DNA of 64,000 bases from Chloranthus sessilifolius (Eukaryota; Streptophyta; Magnoliopsida; Chloranthales; Chloranthaceae): assembly GCA_021018995.1 (NCBI GenBank), contig CM037586.1:146300060-146364059 (forward strand), in the 5' to 3' direction. The translations under genes were made by a program, and so were the position numbers. Below, piece after piece: positions 1 through 10,943 of the stretch. Numbering within the stretch: position 1 is the stretch's first letter; the number at the start of each line of letters is the position of its first letter. The notes under the pieces are model-generated. The model had not been told where the DNA came from. It saw only the letters and a list, made by a program, of their open reading frames with translations, and searched no databases.

Positions 1-153
1 TTCGATGTGGGACTATTACATAATGAGAGAGAATTAGGTGCCTAGTGAGAGTACTAGGTGAATCGGTACTCTGGTCACATTTTTGGTGTGTGCCATGTAG
101 AATCGTTCCGTTTGATAACCGAGTCATAATCTAAAGATCGTTGATACAATATA

Positions 154-300
154 CACTACAAAAAAAGACTATTAGTGGCACCAATAATTTCCACTATTAA
201 TAAAAATTGCCGCTACTAGTCTTGTCGCTATTGAAATAACAAGTTTTTTTGTTAATAAAAACAAATTTTGGCACTGCTAATAGTCTTATTTTTTGTAGTG
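154..300. mobile_element. CACTA-type MITE (147 bp)
   Basis: The element begins CACTACAAAAAAAGACTATT and ends with the near-perfect inverse, finishing TTTTTTGTAGTG. It is flanked by a 3-bp duplication ATA (151-153 and 301-303). CACTA termini with 3-bp duplications are diagnostic of the En/Spm superfamily. The length and lack of coding make it a non-autonomous MITE. A decayed relative seems to lie near 41160-41275. Confidence 0.85.
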
Positions 301-303
301 ATA

Positions 304-710
304 TTGGTGTTGATACAATATATTAGGATGACGAACATTCTTCATAATTTAACATACCTTTATTTTAGATAATCTTTGACTGTTTTAAATTAGATGAGAG
401 TGATTGTCTTTCAACTCAATCTTTTGCACTAGATGTTTAGATCATGGGTTAGATGGCATGCCTCCCAGAAAGTGGCCGAGTACTAAGAGCATCAACGTCA
501 GGTTATATACCTGATAACGATCCTTTTTAACAAGGATTTCTTATTTTCCATCACTCACGAGATTATTTTTTTGAGGAGCTTGAGCGGGGTCACTTGACTT
601 TGCTCTCCTCAAAGTGGGTCCACCATTACTCCCCTTCCCCTATGAGGTATGCTAAGGCAACTAAATAAGATCTAAATCATAAGCCCCTTCATTCTCGGCT
701 TCAAGGTGTG
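304..710. other. No gene seen
   Basis: About 400 bp with no credible reading frame, RNA gene or repeat. It separates the CACTA MITE from the hAT element. Confidence 0.6.
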
Positions 711-718
711 CCGCTAAC

Positions 719-1004
719 TAAGGCTGCCAACGGGCCAGTTCGGGCCGGGCTTTTTATAGGCCCAATTTTTTTAAAACAATAAAAGGAAGCCCGAGCCTGA
801 CCGGATATGCTATCCGGGCCGAGCCCGACCCGACCAGCGTACTAATTGTGGAGCCCAAACACGACCCGTTATTAGTCAGGCCAAAACCCTGGTTTGGGCC
901 GGGTTTTAATGATTTTTTTTGCAATAGCTTTTTTTCCAAGCAACTTTTAGAGTTCTTAGAGAGGGAAACTAGGAGAAAGAAAGAGCTTGATTGCCTCAAC
1001 TTAA

Positions 1005-1063
<59 letters not shown>

Positions 1064-1437
1064 ATGAGAGCTACTGCTGCGGCGGCGTCGCTGGGTGAAG
1101 CGATGAGATGAAGTAACCCAATGAATAATGAGAGTGTTATATATGGCTAAAGGGGAAATGACTTTTTAACCTCTTATATTTCTGTCATTTACAAGCCTCT
1201 TTATAAAAAATAAAAGATTGTTTATGGGACGGTTCGGGCCAGGCTTATTGGCCAAAAATTTTAAGGACTTATTTAGGCCCGTTTATTTTTTACAACAAGC
1301 CTGAACCCAAACCCATTTTTTATTCGAGCTTAGCCCGGCCCGACCCGACCCATTTATCATTAGGGTTAAAATAGTTAGCCTGAACCCGGCTTATCAGGGC
1401 CGGGCTTGGACTGAAACCCGCTCTGTTGACAGCCCTA
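719..1437. mobile_element. hAT-type non-autonomous element (719 bp)
   Basis: The ends read TAAGGCTGCCAACGGGCC and, inverted, TAGGGCTGTCAACAGAGC. The flanks are CCGCTAAC (711-718) and CCGCTAGC (1438-1445), a 7-of-8 match to an 8-bp duplication as made by hAT transposases. The interior is rich in GGGCC/GGCCC words and contains an (AG)n run. No transposase is visible. Confidence 0.75.
1011..1060. repeat. (AG)n microsatellite
   Basis: An uninterrupted AG dinucleotide run inside the hAT-type element. The ER-repeat peptide it encodes is a low-complexity artefact. Confidence 0.95.
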
Positions 1438-1445
1438 CCGCTAGC

Positions 1446-1955
1446 ACCGCAAATGCCCCCCATAATTGGTATTTTCTTTCATTTTTTTAGTTAAATTTGT
1501 ATTTTGTTTGTACAATTTTTTTTTGAAACAAGATAGTGAAATATTGATATTGTCATTAATTTTGTATTTGGTTAAACATTATATTTGAATTCATTTGTAT
1601 TTCCATGTCCTTAATAATCTCAAAATTCATTTTTTGATGCTGTAGTTTTTAGAATATAATGGTGAAACACCAACCAAGTTCAATGTTCGATGATAATGGC
1701 GGGTTAGAGAAACAAATTTTTAGCAAATCACTTGATACTTCGTTATAACATGACATGAATAGAGATAGATTTATTATGAGTTTGTTGATTGTTTGATTGA
1801 AACCATAGCATTGGGTCTTGGTACAAATAATTGAGTCAAGTGTCCGACGTATAGCTCCTAAAAAACCTATGTATTAAAAAAGGATATGGTTGTTGATGCT
1901 TTATTTTTTAGACAAATCAACATCTAAATTTAATTGAATACTAGATCTTTATTGA
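1446..1955. other. AT-rich stretch, no gene seen
   Basis: AT-rich sequence without a supported gene. It leads into the eroded LINE. Confidence 0.6.
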
Positions 1956-1959
1956 TGCA

Positions 1960-2790
1960 TCAAGGATTTGTCTTGAGCCTTATTTGCTTGTCTTGGTAAG
2001 GGATTCTTTAATCATAGACATGCAAGAAGAGATTGCGTGATATTATTTGTGAACAATGTAGTTTTAATTGCCCAAACTAAGAAAGAAAGAAATTATAAGA
2101 TAAGAGTCAAAGGAGTTTGAAAATCAACAAAATAAAGGCAATACATGAAGTGCAAATTTAGTGAACATGATTAGTGTTTGGAGGATGATTTAATCAAAAT
2201 AGAAAATTATTTAGTGTCATATTGCTATAGATTTTGCTACTTAGGCTCTATTTTACAATCAAATGATAAATTTGAAGAGGACAACTTAAATAGGATTAAT
2301 ACAAATTGAATAAAATGGAAGCAAGCTAGCGGAGTATTGTATAACTCACAAGTTTCACTTAGATTGAAGAGTCATTTTATAAGGTGACTATTAGACTTGC
2401 CATATTATATGGTGCGAAATGTTGGGCTACAAAAAAAAACGACGAAAAGATAGAACACATGTGGTTGAGATGATGTGTAGCGTATCAAGAAAGGATAAAA
2501 TGTGAGATAAGTATATAAGAGAAAATTTGAAAGTTACACTTATAATGGGAAAAATTAATGAGTGTTGCTTGAAATGGTTCATATATGTTCATTGAAGGCC
2601 AAAAGCATACTCTGTATGAAGGATTAAAACTCTACAAGCACAAGGACACAAGAGAAGAGGAAGACCGGTGAAGAAGGGATGTGAAGAACCTTGAATTTAC
2701 AGAGCTTACTGCTGATTAGAAACGAGTAGAGAAATAAGATTTACAAAGTCGACCTTAGATAGATGGCATAAGACTATGATGATGACTAAA
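1960..2790 (+). pseudogene. Eroded LINE reverse transcriptase, C-terminal part
   Basis: Read on the + strand with frameshifts and many stops, this gives the plant LINE signature around FCYLGSILQS (near 2232). It is followed by a KWKQASGVLYNS-like segment (near 2315-2350) and then a GAKCWATKK-like segment. It ends in the decayed tail typical of these copies, including a WHKTMMM-like string near 2765. No ORF is intact, so this is an old, 5'-truncated L1-type non-LTR retrotransposon. Identification rests on order and spacing of several short motifs, not on a continuous frame. Confidence 0.7.
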
Positions 2791-2855
2791 TTTCAATGAA
2801 ATAGTATGATCCTACATTTTGCTTCGCAATAAACTAATAGCCTTTGATTTTGAAC

Positions 2856-3056
2856 CAAGGATCAAAATTTCGGATTTCGTTTCGGTTTCGGTAGGGATTA
2901 AAATCGAAATTTATGCTGAAATTTTGAATTTCGATTGAAATTTCGGTCGATATCTAAAGCTGGACCGAAAATATATTATTTCAATTTGATTTTGGTGGGG
3001 ACAAAAATTGAAACCGAATTTTTGTACTGAAATTTCGGCCGAAATTTTGATCCATA
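2856..3056. mobile_element. hAT MITE of the GGATCAAAATTTCGG family
   Basis: Starts CAAGGATCAAAATTTCGG and ends with the inverse CCGAAATTTTGATCC plus 3 bp. Flanks TTTTGAAC (2848-2855) and TTTTGTAC (3057-3064) match at 7 of 8 positions. The interior is built almost entirely of CCGAAATTT-like words. The same family recurs at 19533-19716 and 58545-58715. Confidence 0.8.
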
Positions 3057-3064
3057 TTTTGTAC

Positions 3065-5099
3065 TATAAGGTGAGGAATTGCTTTATCACATGAGGGTTG
3101 GTCCGGGTCCTTAAGATATGTGAGAAAGTCGTATATTGACGGCATAACCTTGACGATAATGATCCTGTAATATTGGTGAGGAGAGTTGAGCTGAGTAGAC
3201 ACTCCGGCCCGGGTAACACGTGGACTGAGCGGGGCTTCCTTAGGGCTTAGAAACCCAACAACTTCTTCACATCTTTAAGCTTGTTGGATAAATAAAAGAG
3301 AAGAAAGAGAGGGAGTGCACAACAAAAACACAAGGTCTTCAGCAATCAAAAGATCAAATACTACTGGTAAGAACCCCCGCGCGCTCTAATCTATAATTGG
3401 TTCGCCAAGCAGCTTGATGAAACGATGCAGATTTTCGATGTTTATATACAAGTCTGATTAGTTTTCATATTCTATGATATGATTCTATTATCTTACATTC
3501 TTACTCTTCTTTTTAATTGATTGGCTATGCATATTATCTATCCGGTGTTTTAGGGTTTGGTTTTTAATCTTCCTCGTAGTTCGGTACTTTGCTATTAGGT
3601 TTTAGTTTTTTAAGGTATACGGTTGTCATGGTTCTTTGTTCTTTGTTTGATTTTTTTTCATCTTAATGAGCTTGCTGTTAAGTAGATATTTGGACAAGAT
3701 AGTGGTTTTTAAATTTTTTTTTTTTTTTTTTTTTTCCATTTGTACTTTCCAATCACAAAAACTGGGATTTATAACATTTGGTTATGTAAGATCATTCTTA
3801 ATCTCAATCTCAATCGACATCCCCCCCAAATCCTATGAGATTGTAATTTTACAAATTGGCTCATTGCCCACCTCCCACAAAAAAATAATTGTGGTCCACA
3901 AAAATATAAGCCCCAATCCACTAACGCTTTCAATAGAATTCATGGATAAACTCAAGATAATTGGTTTATGAGGAATTTATCTTCATCCTTTTTTCCCTTC
4001 TGATGGTCGATTGGTTTAGTTGGTGTTTGGATGCTCAGGTTATCTATGTTACTTGTAATGCACATTGTCATCATTCCTAACTGTGCAGGAGGCAGGTTAT
4101 CACTCAATCCACAAATCATACTCATTGGACAATCTCGGTCATCTGATCAAAATGCATTTTGCATATTGAATATGAATTGTTTCCTATACACCTGTAATCA
4201 TCCAATTGCTGGTCATCGAAGAGGTGGTTTCAAAATCATCAAATCACGTACTTTTTGGGCAAAATTTCAACCATGCAACTTGCCAGACACCTCGACGGTT
4301 TGGATAATGTTGATTCAATGATCCAAGCACCCAATTCTTATCCCTTTGCAGTGCAGGTGACTAAAATTCACACACTTTAGAATCAATTTTATGTAAAACC
4401 CCATCATACACTCTTTTTGCTGCCAATGAAAAAAACTACGCCAATGATCCCCAACCTTATGCTTGAAATGACGAAAATAACCCCTTCCACTAAAAATAAC
4501 TAATATGTCTTTATCAATTTGAAGTCGGATCCTTTTTCTCTAATAAAACAAGGTTGACCCCCGTATTGTTGGTAAAAATAAAAGATAATTTTTTCTAAGT
4601 ACTTCTAATAACCTTATTCTTATGATCACCAAAATGCTATCACAAAATTGATAATTTTGTTAGTTCGAACTACTAAAAAATACAAGGAACATGATCTTCC
4701 TAAGAAATTTTAAACACCCCAAATTTTCTTTACTCTTTTAATAAAACAAAATAAAATCTTTATCACAAAGTTGGTAAAATTTAAGCATGTCACGTTGGTA
4801 TTTTAGTCATTGTAAGCTTTGATGGTATTTTAGAAAGAGATTGACTATGGCCGCCTACATCAATAGATAACACCTTCACCATCATATTTCTAGGTCATAT
4901 GGTGCCAGATGGCACTCATTTTTACAAATTCAATTAGTCCAAGTGGAAAGATGTTATATAAACTAAACTTGGCCCAAAAAACAACCTGCCCTAAAAGGAT
5001 TTTGACCATCCAATTTGAGCACTTTATATAGACCCTGTGTTTAATATGAACAATGGTCCATGAGTAAAGTGCCTAGATCAAATGGTTTTAATCAAGGGG
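3065..5099. other. About 2 kb without a recognisable gene
   Basis: Open frames here (for example 3666-3971 and 4031-4321) have no recognisable domain and cross homopolymers. A purine-rich stretch ends in a donor-like GTAAGA near 3366, and an acceptor-like TGTGCAG lies near 4087. These could be remnants of a spliced leader and second exon of a lost gene. A frame after the acceptor closes within about 25 codons, so no gene is called. Confidence 0.5.
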
Positions 5100-5104
5100 C
5101 ATAC

Positions 5105-6053
5105 TGATGCGAACTTTAGATCCGCCTGTTTGAATCGTGGTCAGATAAAGAGGAGACGTCAAAAGAGAAAGTAGTCCCGCAAATGAGTTTTTAAAAAAAG
5201 ACCCGTTTGATCAGAAAGAAAAAAAATTTAAAATTTATTAGGGTTTTCAACTTTCAATCCCGTCACTTTTATGTTTGGCTTATGTTGAAGTGTCAATCGA
5301 AGTCAGATTGATGCGAAATTGGTCATATTTGAAAGCTTATCGAAGTAGCTTTCCAACGAGCCAAAAATTGAGCAATTCCGACAAGTATTGAAGAAGTTAT
5401 GGTTAGTTTTCAGGAGCTGCACAGAAAGTAACGAATTTCAAGAATCCTAATAGAATTAGGATTAGTCTCTTTTATTATTTTATTTTAGAACATAAGAGTT
5501 GTTTCTTTTATTAGAAATATGATTAGTTTCCTTATTGTTTTAGGACTTTATTTTATTGTTTTAGAAGAATTAAGATATTTCTTTTATTTGAACTAAGAAT
5601 TAGAGTTATACTAGGATTTCTAATTTTATGCATTGGTTAGCCTATTTAAAGGCTTGTAAACACTTTTATTATAATTTTTTTAGTTAATGAAAATTGCTTA
5701 TGCAAAATTGAGAGTTCTAAACTTTTGTGAAGATGTGATTATCTCAAAATAGAGAGCGATTCTTTGATTCTCGCTTGCGATTTTGTTCGGTATTGAGAGA
5801 ACCTGCTTGAGTGTTCGTTTGACGCTCTAAAACTATCGGAGATCTAGCCGTTCATAAGAATCTTAGTCTTCTAGATTCGTGATAGGGAACACACTAAAAT
5901 AGCTTTATTTTTGGGTTGGAATTAAATCACCTAATTGAATTTCTAGAATTTTTGGTGGTAATTTGTTATGAGAAATTGTTATTTTTTAATTGATTAAATT
6001 AATTTTAATCCTAATCTCAGCCCTAATATTGCATTTAGTAAGTTCCCACATAA
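5105..6053 (+). repeat. 5' LTR of the outer chromovirus
   Basis: Begins TGATGCGAAC and ends TTCCCACATAA immediately before the PBS. The expected terminal CATCA has become CATAA. Compared with the 3' LTR it lacks a block of roughly 140 bp after the GATTCTCGCTTGCG segment near 5790, so the 5' LTR carries an internal deletion. Confidence 0.9.
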
Positions 6054-6056
6054 AAT

Positions 6057-6068
6057 TGGTATCAGAGC
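6057..6068 (+). other. Primer-binding site, initiator tRNA-Met
   Basis: TGGTATCAGAGC lies 3 bp after the 5' LTR. It is complementary to the 3' end of plant initiator tRNA-Met and is the usual primer site of plant LTR retrotransposons. Confidence 0.92.
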
Positions 6069-6109
6069 GTCAGTTTAGTTTTAGGGTTTTAGTATTCATA
6101 TAAGTTTTA

Positions 6110-6385
6110 GGGTTTATTTTGTCATTAATTTAGATTTGTCTAGGGTCTGTCTAGCTCATGTCTGGATTTTGTCTGGTTTTTTCCGTCTAGTTTTTTTTTC
6201 TTCTGGTTCTTGTCTATTTTTTTTTGTCTGACTTTTGTCTGATTTTTTTCGTCTGGTTCTTGTCTGGTTTTTTCGTTTGACTTTTGTCTGATTTTTTTGT
6301 CTGAAATTTTCGTCTAGCTTTTGTCTGAGGTTAAAAAAAATTTTCATCTATTTTTTTGTCTAGCTTCCGTCTAGCCTTTATCTAA
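6110..6385 (+). repeat. GTCTGNTTTT-type low-complexity leader
   Basis: The untranslated leader consists of about 20 degenerate repeats of TTTTGTCTGG / TTTCGTCTAG. The nested copy has the reverse-complement counterpart at 13091-13260, so the repeat leader is a family trait. Confidence 0.8.
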
Positions 6386-6387
6386 TT

Positions 6388-7332
6388 TTGTCTTGCGTAG
6401 TCGTGGATCTCGATAGGATAGAAGCCCTTCTTAATGATTTTGCGGCCGCCTTTCAAGCCCAACTGCAAACTCAGCAAGAGGATTTAAAGATCCGTCATAC
6501 TCAAAATCATAGTCGGACTTCCCAACTTAAGTCAAGGAGCACTCACACTAAAGGGAGATCTAATTTATGGGTTCCACCATCGAAACCCGTGATTACTCCG
6601 CATCCCCAAATTGCTAAAGCAAGAGGAGTAAGTGTTAAGAACCCTAATCCTTGTAGTCGTAATAAGTGTTATAAGTGTCAAGGACTTGGGCACTTTGCAT
6701 ACCAATGCCTCACAAAATCTCCCACTCCGAATTTATTGACTAAAAGAGAGAGTCTTAAGGAGCCAGCAAAGAGGGAGGTGGAAATTGTGCATGACCCTAG
6801 TATCTTGATGAGTGACAAGGAGATAGAAGAAACTGATGAAAGTTTAGTTTGTGTTAAAGAGACTTCTATTTCCCTTGTGAGTTCGCTCACACTTGAGTCA
6901 TCCGAGTCACCCACGCGCGAGTTGACTAAGTCATGTATGCGTGATTTGTTAGTATCCGTAGAGTCAGTTGCGCATGAGTCCTTGTTGTTTGTAGAGTCGA
7001 GTGCACTTGAATCTTTGAAGGTGATCGAACTGAGTACACACGAACCAATCGAGCGACTTGCCTATGAGTCATTGGTACCTGTAGAGTTGGGCGCATACAA
7101 CTTGTTGGTGCCTATTGGATCGAATACACGTGAGTCCATCGAACTGGGTACACAAGAACCATTAGTGTCTATTGAATCGAGTACCCCAGAGTCTTTGGTT
7201 TTGGTTGAAGTGAGTACGCACAAGTTATTCGAGTCGAGGGTACATGAGCTATTAGTGCCCCTTGATCTGATCACATCAGTTGATAGTGCCAACAGAGTTG
7301 GTAGGGTTGTGTCATCATTCTCAAGTGCATGA
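6388..7332 (+). pseudogene. Outer chromovirus gag (core deleted, zinc knuckle kept)
   Basis: A 314-codon open frame that begins with TTG, not ATG. Near residue 93 it has a CCHC zinc knuckle (CYKCQGLGHFAYQC), the nucleic-acid-binding motif of retroviral-type Gag. Compared with the nested copy, it lacks the roughly 120-residue Gag core upstream of the knuckle. The last about 150 residues form degenerate repeats of an ESLVPVE-like unit spaced 13-17 residues, also present in the nested copy. Gag would assemble virus-like particles around the RNA; this copy is unlikely to do so. The frame is followed by further decayed gag-tail sequence. Confidence 0.8.
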
Positions 7333-8186
7333 GATTAATAATCAGAACTTATTGAATAATGAGAATATGTTGGATGCCGCTAACACAATGAATTTATTTA
7401 ATGAATTTAATAATGGCATTGTGTGTTAATTCATGATAGTCCCGATCATGTGGAAGTTCTCCCGAACTTGAAAAGAGTAGTGATGAAAGTTCAGAATTCC
7501 CTCTAGGCAAGGGCATTCATCTGATAGTTGCGGTGGAAGATCTTACACCTATTCCAAGTTCTGCAACTATGTCATTTGATCCATTCCTTGTTACCTGAAC
7601 AAACGAGCCAAGCCCATTTGACCAATTCATAACTCGTACCCTATCAGTGCCATATGATAAAAGGTTGAATGAGGAAGTTCTAGAATGTCTACACTTTACT
7701 ACCAATGCGGTTAAAATTCAGGCATATCTCACAACATGGAAGGACAAGCCGAGAGTTGAGCACCTAAGGCGTATCATATGTGGGTTCTATAACTCATCAG
7801 AGATCAGTTTCTCCCACTCGGGGAGCATTGGTGGGCAAACTGAAGTTGTCAATATGACCTTAGGTAATTTGTTATGGTGTCTAGTAGGTAAGCACATTAG
7901 GAGTTGGGATTCCATCTTATCTGTTGCTGAGTTTGCATATAATAATTTTGTTAATAGGACCACAGGCATGAGTTCGTTCCAAATTGTGCATGGGTATAAA
8001 CTTAGGACACCTATAGATCTCCTTCAAATGCCCATTCATCAAAGGCCATCAGAGTCTGCATCCACATTCGCGCATTACATTTATGAATTGCATGCTGAGA
8101 TTAAGAAAAAAATTAATTTAAAGAATGAGAAATACAAGTTCTCTGCAGATTCTCACAGACGGTTCCAAGAATTCCAAGAGGGTGAT
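7333..8186 (+). pseudogene. Outer chromovirus: gag tail fused to integrase end
   Basis: After the gag stop, a decayed linker leads into an open frame (7647-8186) covering the last third of the integrase core. GGQTEVVN stands where HPQTDGQTE is usual, followed by SWDSILSVAEFAYNN and the HGYKLRTP region. Protease, reverse transcriptase, RNase H and the integrase zinc finger and DD residues are absent. The frame runs to EFQEGD, where the nested element interrupts it, and resumes at 14469. The gag-integrase junction matches the nested copy. Confidence 0.8.
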
Positions 8187-9311
8187 TGATGCGGGAACTT
8201 ATTAAATGCAATGTTAGGGCTGAGATTATAATTAAAATTAATTCAAACAATTAATAAATAACAATTTCTCATAACAAACTATCACGAAAAATTCTAGAAA
8301 TCCAATTAGATACTTTAATTCCGGCCCAAAATGGCATTACTTTCATGTATGCTCCCTATCGCGGATAGAAGACTAGAGTTCTTATAAACGACTAAATCTC
8401 CGATAGTTTTAAGGCGTCGAACGAACTCGCAAGCAAGTTCTCTCGATACCAAACGAAAATAAATGGCTGATAGAGTTAATGATGAACAAAAGGTTGATTT
8501 TGAATTTTTATCAGATCAATAGGCTAGATATGAGATTTAATGGATAAATAAATAATTAGGGTTACTCTACTTACGCAAACCGTAGATCTAAAGAAGATAG
8601 AGATGGAAGAAGAGTTGGCCTCGCACCAAACCGCAAGCGGGAATCGAAGAATCGCTCTCCGTTTTGAGAGAATCACATTCTCACGAAAGTTTATAACTCT
8701 CAATTTTGCATAAGTAATTTTCATTAACCAAAAAGTTATAATAAAAGTGTTTATAAGCCTTTAAATAGGCTAACCAATGCATTAAATTAGAAATCCTAGT
8801 ATAACTTTAATTCCTAATTCAAATAAAAGAAATATCCTAATTTTTCTAAAACAATAAAATCCTAAAACAATAAGGAAACTAATCTTATTTCTAATAAAAG
8901 AAACAACTCTTATTTTCTAAAATAAAATAATAAAAGAGACTAATCATAATTAAATTAGGATTCTTGAAATTCGTCACTTTTTATGCAGCTTTCGAAAATT
9001 GACCATAACTTCTTCAATACTTGCCGGAATTGCACGTTTTTTGGCTCGTTAGAAAGCTACTTCGATAAGCTTTCAAATATGACTAATTTCACATCAATCT
9101 GACTTTGTTTGATACTTCAAAATAGGCCAAATATAAAAGTGACGGGATTGAAAGTTAAAGACCCTAATAAATTTTGGATTTTCTTCTTTTTGATCAAATA
9201 GGGCTTTAACGGGTCTTTTTTTAAAAAACCCATTCACGGGTCCACTTTCTCTTTTGAAGTATCCTCTTTATCCGACCACGATTCAAATAGGCGGATCTAA
9301 AGTTCGCATCA
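8187..9311 (-). repeat. 3' LTR of the nested chromovirus
   Basis: 1125 bp. On the + strand it reads TGATGCGGGAAC to GTTCGCATCA. The adjoining ATCCCCTCTACTTT (9312-9325) is the complement of a purine tract expected just before a 3' LTR. Against its partner LTR at 13351-14463 I count roughly 20 differences over the first 300 bases by eye. Confidence 0.9.
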
Positions 9312-9919
9312 ATCCCCTCTACTTTGAAAAAGTTTGACCTTGAACTTTGGTTGGCATGAATTTTCACGGTCGCGATCACAGACGATATATAGGGAACCTC
9401 GATCGGAAGCGACTTGAATCGGACGTCCTCATCAACTCTCCCCGGTTTAGATGGATGCATTCCCGATGAATACTGGTTGTGATAGAGGTCCAAGAGATCT
9501 GAGTCAATCTGCTGAAACTCTTGTGTAATCCACGTATTCTCTGAATCACTCTTGTTCTTCCACTTGACCAAATACTTCTGAAGTCCCCCTTGGTTGGTGG
9601 ACACAATCTGATTGTCTAGCACATCTTCGATGATCTCACGAGTTTGCCAAGTAGGTGGGTGTAGCAATGTGGGTAGGGGAATTATTGGTTCATCAGATGT
9701 AGAAGGCTCAAAGGGGTTGTCAAGGATGGTTGACGGGCTATGGAATGGAATAAGGTTCTCCACGTTGAAAGTCATGCTAATACCCAAATCCGGCGAAAGA
9801 TCTAAGATGTAAGCATTAGAATCGACACGCTTCAAGATCTGATAGGGTTCAACACCGCGAGCTTGTAACTTCTTTGCAACTCCTTGCGAGAATCGCTCGG
9901 ATCTATTCCGAACCATCAC
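9221..9919 (-). pseudogene. Nested chromovirus integrase C-terminus with chromodomain
   Basis: A 232-residue open frame. Residues 1-60 resemble the GPF/Y-type integrase tail (VEPYQILKRVDSNAYILDL, then NVENLIPFH). Residues about 94-140 form a chromodomain: IEDVLDNQIV, then QKYLVKWKNKSDSENTWI, then FQQIDSDLL. Chromodomains on integrase tails direct chromoviruses toward marked chromatin. The open frame runs through the purine tract into the 3' LTR and stops at 9221, so the last about 30 codons are LTR sequence. The upstream integrase segment is in a broken frame. Confidence 0.85.
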
Positions 9920-10350
9920 AAAATCACCCTCTTGGAATTTTTTGAACCGTCTGTGAGAATCTGCAGAGAACTTGTATTTCTCATTTTTAAATTAATTCTT
10001 TTCTTAACCTCAGCATGCAACTCATGAATGCAATGCGCGAATGTTGATGCAGACTATGATGACCTTTGATGAATGGACATTGTAATGAGATCTACATGTG
10101 TCCTAGGTTTATACCCATGCACAATTTGTAACAGACTCATGCCTGTAGTCCTATTAATAAAATTATTATATACAAACTCAACCACAGGTAAGATGGAATC
10201 CCAACTCCCAATGTGCTCGCCCACTAGACACCTTAACAGATTTCCTAAACTCCTATTGACGATCTCGGTTTGCCTACCAATTCTCTGCGGGTGGGAGAAA
10301 CTCATCTCCGATGAGTTGTAGAACCCACATATGATACGCCTTGGGCACTC
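9920..10350 (-). pseudogene. Nested chromovirus integrase core fragment
   Basis: The open stretch 10054-10305 covers SFSHPQRIGRQTE, NRSLGNLLRCLVGEH and SWDSILPVVEFVYNN, the last third of an integrase catalytic core. Catalytic acidic residues upstream are missing. A frameshift or stop separates it from the chromodomain frame. Confidence 0.8.
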
Positions 10351-10943
10351 AGCTTTTGGCTTGCCTTTCCATTTTGTGAGATACGCCTAAATTTTAGTCG
10401 CGTTGGTAGTGGAGTGTGGACATTCTAGAACCTCCTCATTCAACCTCTTCTCATATGGCACTAATAGGGTACGGGTTATGAATTAGTCAAATGGGCATGG
10501 TTCGTTTGTTCGGGTAGCAAAGAATGGATCAAAAGACATAGTTGCAGAACTTGGAATTGGTGTAAGATCTTCTACCGCAACTATCGGATGGATGCCCTTG
10601 CCTAGAGGAAATTCTGGACTTTCATCACTACCTTTTTTCAAGGTCGAGAGAACTTTCACATGCTCGGGACTATCATGAATTAACACACAAATGCCATTTT
10701 TAAACTCATTAAATAAAATCATTGTGTTAGTGGGATTTTGCGTATTCTCATCATTCAATAAGTTATTATTAATCCCATGCAATTGAGAATGATGACATGT
10801 CCCTACCGACTCTGTTGGCACTATCAACTCATGTGTGATCGGATGAAGGGGCACTAATGGCTCATGTACCCTCGACTCGAATAACTAGTGCGTACTCGCT
10901 TCGACCAAAACCAAAGACTCTGGGGTACTCAATTCAATTGACA
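10351..10943 (-). pseudogene. Nested chromovirus gag-integrase linker
   Basis: Includes a 123-codon open stretch (10483-10854) aligned to the outer copy's 7340-7620 region. It joins the gag tail directly to the integrase remnant, with no protease or reverse transcriptase motif. I recognise no domain in the linker itself. Confidence 0.65.

Noticed and set aside
3666-3971. 101-codon frame with a poly-Phe stretch
   Set aside because: It crosses a long T-run and has no domain or conserved context.
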